Shown here: positions 34,297 through 49,127 of the stretch, in pieces
Layout: every line of letters begins with the position of its first letter
How positions within the stretch are numbered: position 1 is the first letter of the stretch
From: Podocnemis expansa
Lineage: Eukaryota > Chordata > Testudines > Podocnemididae
Assembly: GCA_007922195.1 (NCBI GenBank)
Contig: ML681994.1
Coordinates: forward strand, 47,352,434 to 47,416,433
Reading direction: 5' to 3'
DNA: 64,000 nt
The notes under the pieces: generated by a model
What the model was told of the DNA's origin: nothing
The model's input: the letters and a program-made list of their open reading frames with translations, nothing else
Databases searched by the model: none
Position numbers and translations under genes: made by a program

Positions 34297-37100
34297 ATCT
34301 TGGTTACTTAGACAGTACTACTGCATTGACCAAATGAGTTGTTTCTATGACTACCACTTTTAGGGTTGTCCAGGAAAATGATAGTATCATTTGTAATTTA
34401 CCATTCATGTGACAAATGTTCCCTAATTCCCTCACAAACTGAAACAAATACAAATACACCTAAAAGCTCTCTGTTAATTTGACGGTTACAATACTACGAA
34501 ACCATTCCCAGATATTCTTACATCCTGCAACCTGTGCTTTTAGAGAACTGATCTGAAATTAAACATTAGTGTCTTTTAAAGCATTCACCTTAGATTAAAA
34601 ATGATATTTCTGTATTTCCCAAAGTAAAAGGCAAATTAGGCTTGATTTCCAAATCCCACCCTCTCCAGAAAATCCTACTGTAGAAAATGAAGACTTTGCT
34701 TTCTCTTCTCCTGAACAAAGCTGTTGCTATATTATTTATAGCGGAAGGCTCTGAATAAAACAGTGGCTAATAGCTAACACGTTTCCAACACTGTCTGTGC
34801 TTGTGAGAGATTCTGGTGGAATAAAATTTCAGCTTTTTGATGTTTTTGGAAGTGCTAAGGTTTTATTTTGCCACAGAAATTAAGTACCCTGCTTAAATAA
34901 TATAAGTGTGTCATTCAATGTCAACAGACTGACTATCTATTTCCTCTGAACTATTATACCTTCTCAGCAATAATGACAACTTTTCACTCTAGCTTTTTTA
35001 TATAAAAATTAAATGGTAATCTTGGTTGTACTGTTAATTTGGAATTCTGCAGACAACATACTGAATGACATAATGAATGTATTGGTTTCTCTAAACCCAC
35101 ATTCATCCTCTTTACAGACTGGTGGGTTACCCTGAAAGCTTATATTAAGCTGAGGCCTAGCTATCACAGAAGTTGATTCTTTGTAATTTTGATTTAATAA
35201 CTGGATTCTTTGCTGCTATGGACTGGTTTCTATCTTCTAGCTGGAAAAGCCTAAAGCTGGCAAATTCCCTGACATTCAGTTAAGGTTTTTAATTGTTTCA
35301 TTACAATATAAAAATCCCTACTGGATAATGCTTTTTCTGAGCATTCTAAATCAAGCAAGTCAGGTAGTCTATTATTTTCCAATGCATCTTTCACTCTTTA
35401 AAAATTCAAAAGGGCAAACCATGACACCATTTAAAAATAATAGAAGGGGACCCAGCCCTGCAGTCAAGCACTAGTACAACATGCTGCCCTGCATGATATC
35501 TAATTTTCAAACCCCGATCACTCCAGCTAGCAGAGGCTCATAGCCTTGTGGAAGTAGTGAACTGAGTACTCGGGGAAAAGGAGGGATGACTCTTTTTGCT
35601 CTCTTCTGATCCCATCAGGTTAAGACAAGAGAAGAAATGACAGATTCTAATGATACTTTTGTCCTTCTTCCTTTATTTGAGAAGAGGTTACTCAGTTATG
35701 CTGCCTGTGAGGAAAGAGATAGGAAGTATACACAATGGGGAAATACGCAGGACACCAAGGATGACTTCGGAGGGCTTTATGAGTGGGTAAAATTGAAGGA
35801 ATATTCTCAGAAACTTTACATTCCTCCAGACTCATGGGCATACATACACAACAGCAGTATAGCTGTGTTTCAGTAATGGAAAGTTACATCAGTCAGAGCA
35901 TAAATAATGGACTTAATGACTACAGTAAAATGCTGAATAACATCTGAAATGATTCACAGCAATTTCCATTATTTTACTCTTCATCCAAATTATGTAAACA
36001 TATAATGGTAACAAAAAAATTGCATGGAAAAATCCCCAAATTAACTTCAAGTATCAATAATTTTCCAAATGTATTAGCAGTGGTGACAGTTTTGGAAATC
36101 TATTAATGTAATCTTGTGAATTCTATTTGATTTTATTAACTCAGTTTATGACTGTAACCTTCAGTGTGGTTTCAAACGTCCATGTTCCACATTGTATTGC
36201 ACAAGCAGATCACGTCTTTGAATCTGAAGAAGGACTAGCAACAACTGAACATTCTTATTTCAAGGATACCATAGGGTGGCAGGCTGAGGGACAGACATTC
36301 TTCTGTCAGCAACCACACTCCCCTGGATAGGGAGAATGGAAAATCCCAGCATGAAAAGAGAAGGAAAAAGAGGCGTTGGATCCTACTTTTAAAAGGGAAA
36401 ACTTCTGGGGAAAGAAAAGAGGCAGACCACCACCAGAATCAGAAGACTGAGCTGGTTCCCCTGAAGGACACTGACCAAACTCCGAAAGACTCCAAAGAAT
36501 AGGGGACACTTCTGAGGGAAGGAACTCTGGTCAATAGTTTGTTGTCTTTCCATAGGTCTGTAAATCTCTTGGGCTATCTGCGAGTAAAGTGCACAAGTTT
36601 TAGAAGATCTTTTCCAAAATTCGTGTTGCTTACTTTAACTATTATGTAGCTATTGAAGAGTTAAACTGTAAATTAGAGTGTCCACTGGGTTGGAACTCTG
36701 GTATCAGCATTTATAGGTCACTGGGGAGACCTGGAGGGTCCCATATTGGTTTGCAGGCCTGTGTCCACTGGACCACAGGATCCTAACTCCTAAGTAGGAG
36801 TACCAGATTGGGAACATGCCTGAGAGACCAGAACAAGGGACAACGTTTGAACTCTACCCAAAACCAATTGGCTTGGAAGCATGGGAGATCCAATGGTTAG
36901 ATCTGATTGAAAGAGCCTAGTGACCATCTAGGAGAGGGGGAATCAGCAAGAGCTGTAACACTTCTGTAAACTAAGTATTTAAAAATGCTTCAAACTCAGG
37001 AAGACTCCAAGTATGTTAATTATGAGGCCATTAGGGTAGAATTTATTTGCTGAAGCAATGAAGTAGATTTTTTTAAAAATAAGTACAGTAATGTTAACAG
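34297..37100. other. Unassigned sequence, no gene seen
   Basis: No gene is supported. The 80-codon frame at 35637-35876 starts with a Met and has an ordinary amino-acid mix, but no domain or splice context is evident. The rest is AT-rich without recognisable transposon ends. Confidence 0.5.
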
Positions 37101-37103
37101 AAT

Positions 37104-38620
37104 CATAAAAATGTAAGGCTAGAAGAGACCTTGTGAGATCATCTAGTACAGCCCCCTGAACTGAGGCAGGACCAAATAAACCTAAATGATCCCTGATATG
37201 TGTTTCTCCAACCTGTTATTAAATATCTCCTATAATTCTCCCCTGGAAGCCTATTTCAGAACTTAACCATCCCTAGAGTAAGAACATGTTTCTTAATATC
37301 TAACCTAAAACTCCAGTGGTGCGAGTAAGCCTGTTACTTGTCCTATCTCCAGTGGACATGAACAACTGATCACAGACCTCCTTATAACATCCTTTAATAT
37401 ATTTGAGGACTGTTGTCAGATCCATCTCTGTTTTCTTTTCTCAAGACTGAACAAGCCCTGTCCTTTTAATTCACCCCCATAGGTCAGGATTTTCTAAACA
37501 TTTTCTCAGTTTTGTTAGTCTCCTTTACAGTGTCTCCAATTTGCTGCGTCTTTCCTAAAGCGTATTGTCCAAAACTGAGCATACTACTCTAGAAGAAGTC
37601 TTACCCCTGTCAAATAGAATGGGAAAATTACTCTCTTTTTAAAAATAATCTTTTTAATGCAAATCAGGATATTAGTCTTTTTCATAACTGCATTCCATTT
37701 TTGATTCAGATTCAATTTGTGATACACTATAACCCACATATCCTTTTCAGTCGTGCTACCACCTAGTCAGTTATTCCCCATTTTGTAGTTATGCATTGAC
37801 ATTTCCTTCCTAAGACTACACCAGATGCACTCTCCCAAGTTTGACAGTGAACCATTTATAACTACTGTGAATATGGTGTTTCAGCCAGTTGTGCATCACC
37901 TTACAATAATTTAATCTAGAACATGTTTCCTTATGACAGTGTCCCATGGGACTCTCTCAGAAGCATTACTTAAAAAAAAAAATCAATATATGCTATATCT
38001 ACCACTTTCCTGCTTTCGTCTAGGCCAATTATCCTGCCAAAGAAGGAAATTAGTTTGGTTTAGCATGATATGTTAACAAGTTCCTGTTGGCTATTCCTTA
38101 TAGCCCTCTAGGCGCTTACAAAATGATTATTTAATCATTAGTTCTAGTATCTTTCCAGGTATCAAAGTTAGGCTGACTGGTAGATAATTCTCTGGACCCT
38201 CTTTATTCACCTCTTTAAACAGAGGTGGTATCTTTTGTCCTTGACCATTATTCTGGGACTTCACTCAATCTCTATGAGTTCCTGTAGATAATTGCTCATG
38301 GTTCTGAAATAATTTTGGCTAGTTCCTTAAATACCCTAAGATGACTTTCATCAGCCCTGCAGACTTGAATAGATCCAACTTATCTAAATATTCAACTTAT
38401 TCTTTCCCTATTTTGACTTTTGTTTCTTTTCTTCATCGCTAATATCAATTGTTCTGAATATCTGGTCACCATTAATCTTTTCAGTGAAGAACTGAAGCAA
38501 ACTAGATGTTAGACACCTCAGCTTTAATGTCTTCAGCTATTACCTCTACTTCCCCAGTATATAGAGGACCTACATTTTATGTCCCTTGCTAGGGCAAACT
38601 AAAATGGCAAAGATGTAATC
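37104..38620 (-). mobile_element. Long CR1 LINE fragment, antisense
   Basis: The plus strand starts with the inverted CR1 3' end (aatcataaaaatgtaaggct, gaagagaccttgtgagatca) and continues for ~1.5 kb of inverted CR1 coding sequence. Blocks include ctcaagactgaacaagccct (37440), gtccaaaactgagcatact (37566), gactctctcagaagcatta (37949) and ttccaggtatcaaagttagg (38152), ending with the gcaaactagatgttaga block (38496). It is the longest LINE fragment here. Many substitutions and indels leave no reverse transcriptase frame. Confidence 0.85.
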
Positions 38621-38639
38621 ATATGATTCATACTAACCT

Positions 38640-41600
38640 CCTTTCTTGCATGGATTATCAGGGCTGAATCTTAAAGCCATAGCAGGACCCTCTGACTTGA
38701 CCTAATGGAATAACTGTATTTCTAACTCAGATGGCACTTGCTGCCCATGCTCCTATCTCTGTTCCTGTGCTCTCCTGACTCAATCTCCCCTCTTCTCTTG
38801 ACTTCTTCTGATTCTTGTTATATTCCCCTCTCTTTCCATTCTTAAGTCTTTTCTCCCAGGATCTACTCACTCTTCGCTTGTCCCCTCACCTATCTACATC
38901 TCTCCCCACTCCTCTGAATTCCTCATCTCTCTGTTTTGCCCATGTGGCCTGGACAGTAGCACAGAAAAGAGAGTCCCTGCTCTCAATTCCCTTGCCTCGT
39001 GTCACAGTGTCCACACCTCACCAAAGGAACAGTTGCAAAGAAAGGCTTGCTCAGTCTCTGTTGACCTGGGCTGGAACATTTAGTCACTTTAAGGGGACAG
39101 TGACTGGATAGGATGGCTGGCACATAGGAGAATCAGAAAATTTAGCTGCTAACCTCTAACAAGTCACTACAGAGTATTTACAAACTGAGACTTTGGTTAA
39201 TGTGGGTATATTTTTCCCCACAGAAACAGCTGATAGCAGATCCTTGCACACTATCTGTGATTTTTGTAAATAAGGGTGTTGGCCTAGATGTCCAGCTAAA
39301 CTTCACCACAGGAAACTGTATTCTGAAAACCCTAGTCCCTCTATGCTTCACCAACATAAAAAATTCCAGACCCCAAACTGCTGTGTATTGTTGATAAAAT
39401 CTTGTAAGTAGCAATGAAGATAAACACCAGAAGTCATTACATTCAGTATTGGATAGAGGGCTCCTCACTTATCATTCCATCACATTCTTGGGGTATATGA
39501 AAAATAATTAATATTTGTAAAGGGTTTTCATTTCTTCAGATAAAAAAGTTCTATATAAATGCTAAGCATTATGATTATTTATTGTCATCATCAGGTCAAG
39601 ATACACAATTTCCTTTGCAATAGAGAACATACAGCAACCGAGACTGTATCAACACCAGCTGAATGACACAATTTGCTGTCACCCACAGAAGAGTTATTTC
39701 AACAGAATATAGAAATATACTGCTGAAATATTTTCATTAATAATCTGGCATGTAAATTTATAATATTTTGACTGGCGAGAATGCGGTACTAAAAAGAAAA
39801 TCATTACATTTCCTATTTGAGTGTTATAAACAATAACTATAAGTCATTCTGAAAATGGAGCTGTAAAATGCCACTTTTAAAACAGGACCTACCAGGATGC
39901 TCAAAGTAAATTGGTGTCCCAGCATGAGAATGAATCAAGCATAACCACACTTCACATTTCCTAAGCTACTCTTTGTCAGATGTATTTGTTTAATTTCCTG
40001 TGGATTTTTTAAGTCTGCTAAATAAAAGGAAGAAAATATTTGAGTCATAAGATTCATTTTATTTTTTCCTTTTCTAAAATGGTTACTGTCCTACGTTGGA
40101 TCTCTAAGCCATTTTTTTCCTTCTCTTTTCCTAAATAGCAATGGAATAAGGTGCCTATTATGGAGCACTGAATCTTGGGACACATGCATGGAGCATGCCT
40201 GTTATGGCCTCTGGCCACTTTTAAAATTGGATGTCTTAGCCACAGAGCGCGTGACTATCAGAAAGAATGTGACATAAAGACTGCCAAATCAATGGATTCT
40301 TGACTTTTAGGAGGGACTGAGATCTAAAATCAGGGCAATTGTAGTGTAGATTCTTTCACAGTAGGCAGGCAAGGCTAACTAGGGATAATGAGGAAAGATG
40401 AGTTCTCTCCCTTTTCTACTCTGTGGAACAAGGTCTCTGTTCATAAGTGTTTTGTGTTACTTCTTGCCTTTTGCATCTTTATTTTTTATTAAAACCCATC
40501 CTGAGGAAAAGGATATGGAATTAATCTTGAATGTTTGGCTTATATTAGGACTGCCCTGGCAGGTGAATCTGCCCACCCACTTACAGCCCATATTCTGTAA
40601 AGACTTAAGCATGTGCTTAATTGTACACACACTGAGCAGACCCAGGTTGTATGCTATATTGTGGCCTGACTTTTACCTCAGGAATAGCTGGAATTTTCAA
40701 ACTTCCCTATGTGAATGCTAAAGTTTGTACCTTTTAGGCACAGCTCCGAGAAAGTGGGGTGTTCACTGACCCAATGACAGCCTTTCAAGTACTGACAAAG
40801 AACCAGAGGAGAAGTCTGGATCACTACCTGACAATTTAGGAGTGGCTTATCTTCTCATCTCCCCACACAGACACCTTTCACTTCAGTCATACTCACAACA
40901 CACAAACATGTGCATCTCCTGCCAGAATAGCCAGCAGCCTTGGATATACTTAAATCACCCTTCTAAATATTCCTTAGGCGCCTCTTCAAGAGCATGAAGG
41001 GAGATAGATGCCTCTCTGTACATCATGGTGCACAACACTCTTGTAAAGTGCCAACCTAAGTTGCTATTTTTCCAAGTGGAAAAGCACTATTAACTTTTTT
41101 TCTAAGCAAGGTGGGTTTCATAAGAGCAAAATGGAGTCTCTATTTAGAGTACCCATAAAAGCACATACAGAGAATAATAAAAAAAATCAATATGAGCCTT
41201 TTGACAGCTGAAATGAGATGCTTCATAATGTTGTGCCAGTCTGATAGAATATTGTGTACTTCACTGTGTATGCCTTTGTACTTTTCTATCTTCGATCTCC
41301 TACAGTGATAAAAAATAGGTTTGTCCTTTTTGCCAGTGTTTCATATACCTTAAGACTTTCTTTTTAAAAATGGCTTAGAAGTCACAAATCAGTGGTTGGT
41401 ATCATACTTAATTAGCTACTGTCATTTCAAATGTTTCCTGTTAAATTAGGTTGGTAGGAAGTGTATTTGGGCTGTATTCCAAAAAACCCAAGAACAAATT
41501 TATCAGTTTTCACTGAGGCTTTTTGGAGGTGTTCTCTGTAAACACTGTCTTTTAAAGGAAGAACGCTTTGGCAGAATGTGGATGTTGGTTAGAAGGAACA

Positions 41601-44600
41601 AACTCTGTTTGAGGTCTACTGCATTTGTTAATGTTCTCCTTCCCATAGCCCTCTGAATAGGCTTTTTAATTTCAAGCAGAAACATGTGCCAGATGTATAG
41701 TCACAATGCTTAATGCACTACTGGAAGGCATTCAGGTATTTCAGAGATAAGCAAGTATAAAAGCCAATGTAGAACAGAATGGTGATACTGTTGGATAAGC
41801 AGCTGGAAGGATTAATATTGAACACAAATTGGGGGTTAGATGTTTCCAGAATACAAGGAGCAAATATTCTATGTATTATTTGAGAATGCAACTGTTTCCA
41901 ATATCAACTGGTGAAGAAACATACCATGCAATATTCAAACAGGAGGCAGGTATGCCTCTTCCAGTTCTCTGTACATGCATTTTTATTTATGCAACAATAA
42001 TCCAAACGAGAAACCACATCTTCAACTTTGCTCAGTTTGCATAAATGGCTAAGGCAGAGCAAAGCAGAGGCAAATTGCCTTTTTAAGGGGCAGCTGAAGA
42101 TTCCCCTGGCATACAAGAACTCTAAAGTGGAGCAAAGCTGGGTAAAGTCAGGGATGAGTCTTGTAAGTGGAAGCCTGCCTAATCATCATATGGTGGAATG
42201 CTACCTGTGCTTAAAGCATCCCAAAAAATCCCAAGTGATTGCTGGTTGGGGGGGGAGGGGGGGCGGCGCAGGAAGGTGAAATATGTTCCCTAAAGCTGAG
42301 AATTTGGCCAGTTGTGTGCTAACTGCCTTCTTCTCCTTTTTCGTTGTCCCCTCCCCACCTGAGTCAAAGAAAAAAAGAAAAATGAACACTAACACAAGGC
42401 TTGACCCAGGAGGAAATAATGCTTCTTGTTACTACATGTTACCAAAACGAATTCCACATACAACTGGATTCTAGCATAAAAACCATGCCCAAAATGCCTT
42501 ATAAAATAAAACAGTATCTTGATGCAACCAGGGTTTATCTTAAGCTTGTGATGTGAACACCACTATATACTGTGAAATACTACTCCCACATTTTAATGGG
42601 CTGTCAGATTTCTAGCATTCAGTTTCTGAAATGTTGCTAAGGAACAGATGCACTTCTTGTGTGAGTTCTCTCTCTGCTAATGGTTATAAAGACAAGTGTT
42701 TAGTTTTTTGCATATTTGACCTTCACACACTGAAGGTCATTTTATTTGTAGAGTATCAGCACTGGTCCATATGTTGAGCTGGAAATGATGTGAACTGCCA
42801 TTCTGAATATGTTCCAGAGAACACTGTTCAGGTGCTACATGCCATCCAATACATTTGCTGTCCTCCCAGAGAACATTTTCCCACATTATGTTAAATAAAT
42901 GCCTACAGTTCTAATAAAATTACAATAATTTTGACAAAAATTGAATATGCCACTTACAAAGAACATTTTAAAAACTTTCATGTAGATGCATTCCCTGATA
43001 CTGCCAGTTTTAAAGTTTATCTCATGGTCATTACTGTACGTTATATGCCCTTGCCTTTCGCTTGAGATACATATTACTCTTGCTGCAATCCATCATCTGT
43101 CTAGAGAAGCTGGGAAGTCTGTCTCAAATAATGTATTAATGAGACTAATCAGTTTATTGTGGGAGGGCAGGTTATTTCTGCGCCTGTTAACACCGTAACA
43201 GCGTAGCCCTATGTTGTGGACCACACTCTCATCAACAAGATGAATGGAGCATGGGAGGGGTGGGGGACAGCAGAAGAAAAAGTGCTGGCAGTTTCCCAGG
43301 CACTGGACTCTGTGCACAAAGGGAACTGGTATAACACTCAGATTTTCTCATTTATATATGGCAGTTATCTTTACATAGTAGGAATCATCCAGCACATTAA
43401 TATGTGACACAAGATGCCTTTTTATCCAGATTTAGGTGTATTATAGTGGTATGAATGACAAAAGAAGAATGCAAATCTAATAGATAATTCTTATTTAAAA
43501 CTGATGTTCCAAGAAATTAGGAAAATAAAATAAAATGGGATGCTTTCTACTAGGAAACTGCCTTATTACTACTGATCATATTAAAAGGATTAGAATTAAG
43601 GTGTGCCATGCACATGTGAAAGACCTGTGATAAAAGCTCCTAAAAATAAATCAGCAGCACATAATTTATGCGCTGGTAAAAACTATTTGGTTAAAGTTAT
43701 CAAACTGAAGGTTTATCAAAGTTGTGATCATTTTTTCTGACAGATCATATTTAAATGTTGAGATTTGCTACAATTCTCATCATTCAGGTGCAAAATCTAA
43801 CATTTTTGATAATTTATTTTCTCCTGTTATCATACTGTTACTTGTGAAATGTGTGATGAATAGATAAATGAAAGAAAATACAAAGCAATTGATTGGAGAA
43901 AGAAAGCCAGTTTCTAGCATCACTTTGTGATAACTAATCTATCTTTAGCTCAATCTCCTATAAAACAGTCTGTGATCAATCCTTAAAGTTATCGAGGTTC
44001 TGAGATTGACTACAATCTTCGCAGAAGAGTAGTCTAAACTCTGCTCTAAAATTAGTCAGCAGCACTAACGAGTCTTCATCTTTCCTTCACTACATGCTTG
44101 AAAGAGTCATAGATAATGAGGGAGCACATGTTTTTTGCCAAAGGCTGACCTTCTGGAAGAAAATAATCCAGAAAAAGTTTGGCTTTGATACAGAGAAATA
44201 TGGCCTTTACCAATATAATGAAAGGTCATGAATTAACCAGCTGAGGGTGAGTACTTCAATAAAGCAAGTTACAGCTCATCTATATTGTGCTTTTAACTGA
44301 GATTTGTGTCTTGTGCCTCTCAGTACAGTACTTCAATTTTAGGAGCAGTGTTGATTTCTCGAGGTCAGGGATTTATCCACAATCTCAACTTCTGTGCATA
44401 AGGCACTTGTATCACTAGAATTTGCATGGAACACCTGAACCCTGTATCTGACAATTAAGTCCAAATCCAAAGCCCCAGACTTCCTTGTGACACCATTAAA
44501 AATCCTTTGTCTGTCTGACCCTCTGAAGAGTTCTTTACCAGGGCATTTTCCAATAGAAAATTTTCTCCAGAACATTCTGTAGTCAGTGTGTGACTCAAGC

Positions 44601-46510
44601 AGTAGCAGGAGGAAATCAGGAAGATGTTTGTTTCATTTGCCAGTTCACTCCTCCACACAGTGCTTTTCCTTAGTAAATACTAATAATCTCCTGGCAGCAC
44701 ATGTAGACTCTTGGACAATAAGGATACACTGCAGGCAATCTATACTTAGAGATTTTTGCTGAATACAGGGAGCTATTGTTATCTCCCAGCACATTGCTTT
44801 AACTACAGAATTACATTTCAGCCTCTAGGCATTGATTCTGTGGCAAAATACTGCATTTCTGAAGGTCCACTAACTTATTTCTACTCTTGCCAATTTACTC
44901 ACCCTTCAGAATCTTATTAATATACATGTATGTACACATGGGGTCATTAATTATTTCCTTTGCAACTAAAAGAAAAATGCACTGAGCAAAAACAGTGCAA
45001 TTTTACCCCTTGGTTGAGATGAGAGTAATTCACAATATCATATATACTGTCTCCATCTGCAGTGCTTGAATCAGCTTTCAAATGTGCAACAGAAAGGACA
45101 TTATAAATGCATTGAAATGCAGTAGGCTTTGCTTTTGTTCCATAGTGAGTATTAAGAGAAAGGATACAGAGGCTAGAAATGGAAAGATGTCCTAGGAGTT
45201 GTATTTTCACCTTTATCACAGTGAAGTTATCTGATAATTGAATAGGTTGTGGGGGAAGAAACATCAGTATGATATGGATGGATTTTCTTATAAGAACATC
45301 AAACAATGGAACTGGAAAGTTTTATGAAGCTCACTAAAACCAAGCTCCAGATATCACCCCGAAATCCTGAATGTTGAGTATCACACCAGGAAATATTTGC
45401 AGACATACTTGCAAAATACACACACGTTTTTCAGGTTAAGAGTACTAAAATAGGTGAACCAATGATAGGATCTGACTCGTGTATTCAGACGTGCAATAGG
45501 GAAAGAGTAAAGGTAGCTAAACCACCTTTAGGAGAATCAAGACATAACATCTGAGAAGTGGAAAAGGAGCGTGCAACTTCTTGATCTTAATTAGAACTCT
45601 GACTATTGAGTAAACCACAAAAATATCCTCTAGCAGTGAGAAAAACTAAGAAAAATACCAATTCTTGATCCCCTGGACTGATGACACTCCTCAGCAGCTG
45701 CCTCTCCATGAAGCTCCAACCATGACTTCAGGTACTCCTCTTCACAGAAGACCTCAAAAGAGAGCACAGCAATCCCACTGCCTGCCACCCCTCTTAGTAA
45801 AATGCCCTTTGCACTGAAAGACAGGCTTAAAAATTCATGACTAACTGTAAAATCTTCATTGAATCTGAACCACAGACTATTTTTCTTTCAAATTATGTAA
45901 GGGAATTAATATCAGCTGTTAAATACAGATTGTATCACCATCCAAAACTTGTTTGCTTCTGAGGAAGAGTCATCCTCTTTCAATAGAAGAGATCTGCTGT
46001 GCTATACAGTACCAAATTAAGATATACTGTTCTGATTCACACTGATATAAAGGATCACATTGCACCTCCACAAAACAGTTTCTCCACTGGAATAAGCTCG
46101 TCAAACAGCTGAAAGTGCAAAATAGGTATACAATTATTCAGCATCACAGAGAAGTGATAGTGGAATCAATTACCCAGAAACAGCCAATCAGGAGTGTTTC
46201 AGAGACCATGAGCCAGTTGACTGCATGGGAAATTAATTAACATGTTTTATCTTATGCTATTTGTTAGAAGTTTATTAGGCTATATTTGAGGAGTAGATAT
46301 CCACGTAGCTCTTAAATTGATAGAGTTGGACCCAGTACTCATACAATATCTTTGCATGTTTTGGGTGGGGGAGCTCCTTTCCTTTAAATAGGAAGATTTT
46401 TTATGGCATAGTACACCAGAGCAACTAACAGCAGCATGTTTTTGGTTTAGGAACCAGAGTCTAATCCAGCTCCCAAATAAGTCTTCCGCAAGTGGGAAAA
46501 CTCCCACTGG
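38640..46510. other. Gene-poor stretch with scattered remnants
   Basis: No gene is supported over nearly 8 kb. I recognise a MIR-like 3' tail at 39505-39600 (ttctatataaatgctaagca then a tattattta-like run), a short acttaagcatgtgcttaa palindromic remnant at 40602-40620, and a G-rich tract at 42246-42268. All other frames (up to 119 codons) have no domain character. Confidence 0.5.
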
Positions 46511-46519
46511 CTTAAATGG

Positions 46520-47330
46520 GAACTATCTCAGATCTCTGATGGGTTGTGTTGCCCTTCATTGGTTCTCCAATGGTTAACTCTACCCCAAGGAGAAAGAAGT
46601 TATGTCCCCTCGACTCTGCAGGGCATGCTCCAGCTGGAGACTGGATATGAGGGTAAAAAGCAACTCAGTTGGGGCTGTCTACTGAAAGCACAGGATGCAG
46701 ACTGCCAGTGCTCTCCAGGGAGATGCTAGAGGCTCCAGACCCTGAACTGATGCATGCAGAACCCCAGACAGATTCCAGGTTGTTAGATGAATCCAGAAAA
46801 GGGACTGCTCTGCCGGAAGTTGCACTGGGCAGCAGAGCCTAGAGACCCTGGGCAATCATGGATCATTGCCACAGAAGACTAGGCAGGATGTACCCCAGGG
46901 GACTTAATTGTTGCTACAGTGGGGTAACAGGGGAACGGGTCAGTGTGTTTCAGGAGAAACCTTGCTGACAAGTGCCACTGCCAGGGGGCTGGGCTGGAGT
47001 TTGGTGGAGCATGGCAGGCCTGAGCTTCTCTAAGTAGGATACCACATACCCCTAGGTGATACCGCACTTCCCCAGCATGCCAGTAGGCTACTTTATCCCA
47101 CAGAGGTGGGTGAATTTATTGACTCCAGCCATTGGGCCACACTGCCTGAAAAGCAGGGCCATCCTAGAGCCTCTGGCCATTGGGCCGCACTTCCCTGAGA
47201 GATAGGGCAGTCACACTGACTTTGGCCATTAAGATATACCCCCTAAGGTTAAGGGAGTCAGGGAATACAGTCATGGGCCTATACAGAGCCCTGGCTGCCC
47301 CAAATGTGGAACAGACATGCTTGTCTTGTG
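46520..47330. repeat. Moderately GC-rich repeat with a 48-base tandem unit
   Basis: Three degenerate units of a ctctggccattgggccgca motif occur with centres at 47131, 47179 and 47228, a period of 48-49 bases. The surrounding sequence is more GC-rich than its neighbours and resembles internal sequence of an LTR element, but no coding domain or LTR edge could be placed. Confidence 0.45.
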
Positions 47331-47372
47331 ACAAGGTCATTAATCTTTAACTAGATATTAGGGGGGAAGAAC

Positions 47373-47470
47373 AGATAGTCTGGTGGTTAAGGCATAGGAG
47401 TGGGACTTCATAGATATAATATAGTTCCTGGCTCTACCAGAGACTTTCTGTGTTGAGTTAGGTGATGCCT
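47373..47470 (+). repeat. MIR-like SINE head
   Basis: gtctggtggttaaggcatag followed by cctggctctaccagagactt and tgtgttgagttaggtgat corresponds to the tRNA-derived head and the start of the core of a MIR/CORE SINE. The A-box-like region tggttaaggca is at 47379. Confidence 0.6.
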
Positions 47471-47581
47471 AATCCCAAACCCATTAAAAGCCATAGAGGA
47501 AGTGATACTCCAGTATGCCAAAGTAAAATAGACCGCTTTCCTATATGGGACTCTAAAGTAGAATTTAGCTGAATGTTACTG

Positions 47582-47955
47582 ACTCATAGACTCAGACTAA
47601 CTCACAAGGGACCAATATCATCATCTAATCTGACCTGCACAATGCAGGCCACAGAACCTCACCTGTCTATTCCTGTAATAAACCTCTAGCCTATGACTGA
47701 GTTATTAAAGTTTTCAGATAATGATTTAAAGACTTTAAAAAAATACAGAAAATCCACCAGCATTTGAGCCATAACCTGCACTACAGAGGAAAGCAAAACC
47801 ACCCCAGAGCTCCAGCCAGTGTTCCCTGAGAGAAAATTCCCTCCCAACCCTAAATATGGCAAAAAGTTAAACCCTGCACACATGGCCAAGTCTCACTAGC
47901 TAGTCACCCAAGAAAGAACTGTCTGTAATAACTCGGAACCCACCCCATCCACCTC
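47582..47955 (-). mobile_element. CR1 3' end fragment, antisense
   Basis: The sequence reads catagactcagactaactca, then tctgacctgcacaatgcagg, ccacagaacctcacctgtct, gactgagttattaaag and aaaattccctcccaacccta. This is the inverted 3' untranslated region of a common turtle CR1 subfamily. Confidence 0.9.
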
Positions 47956-49127
47956 AATTATTGAAATGCTACACAGAAGTATATTTGCACCTAAAACAAA
48001 GCAGAAGAGAACTAATTTTAGACTTCTCTTCTCCCCTCACCCTACTTCACTCCCTCCCCTTTCAGCACCCCTATCATACCCTAGGGTCAAAGCCTCCTTA
48101 CTCAGAACAGCTCCTTTTAGAGTCATCCTGTGCATCCTAGATTTAAATGGTTCCACTTTGAGGATTAAGACATCACTCACTGTCAGAGTAGCAGAACCTG
48201 TCCCTCAGTATCATATGCAGGAGGTGTATTGACATTTAACTTAGCAGTGGTTATAATGCTTTACAGACAAGGGGGTTTCACCATTAGACTGGCAATGATG
48301 ATCTTTAAAAAGATATGTATCTGATTATTTTTTATGGATGCTTCTCACTAGCTCAAGAATTAGAGTAAGAAAAATAAAACTGAAATAGGCAATATCTGGC
48401 TGATACTTACTTGAAGTCCAAGTGAAGATAATGTTGGTTGGTATTGATTGCAGCAGCTATATTTTGCCACCCTTCAGTATTGTTGAGTAGTGCCTCACAG
48501 ACTGACCCATTTAAATCAATGGGACTACTCACAAATAACCTACTACCAAAATAAGTAAGGATGGCAGAATCTGAGTTAGATGAAAAGCTTTATGGAGCCT
48601 TTTTCTGTTGTGGAATATCGCCAAACATGCCCAGTATCCAAAAACATTCACAACGAGGGATTTGTTCTTTCCATCATTTGAGTTTACAGGTTTAGGTGTA
48701 AATTAAAATTAAACAGGCTGGAAATGAAGTGAATTTTATCATCATAATGGACAATGACTTTAGTAGAGAGACAGAAGTAGGCTCTCTCATTATAGCAATT
48801 TGGGAGGAAACACCCCAAAAAGTGGTTACACAAGCCTGGGACAAAAGGTGGTATCTTTCATCTTTAAACAGAAGAGGAAGAACTGTACTCTTCTTTCTAT
48901 CCCCGCAATAGGTAGCTGTATTATTGAGCCTTTTAGGTGGCATTCTGTTAGATAATCATTTTTTAGATTCCTTGTAACTTTAGTATATAGTGCCACCAAA
49001 GAATAAAGTAAATCCACTAACATTCTGAGATGGACAGCTTTGTTACATCTAGTATCTTTTAATGATCTCTACTCTGAAAGGTACTATTTGCAATATATAG
49101 ACAATGTATTCATTTTCTGCAGGCCTA
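47956..49127. other. Unassigned sequence, no gene seen
   Basis: A short block cccatttaaatcaatgggac at 48507 is a typical piece of an old amniote foldback element. No gene or other element was seen. Confidence 0.5.

Noticed and set aside
35637..35876. 80-codon frame that could be an exon
   Set aside because: It starts with Met and has a normal composition, but there are no convincing splice sites, domain or neighbouring exons. A search of reptile proteomes would be needed to keep it.
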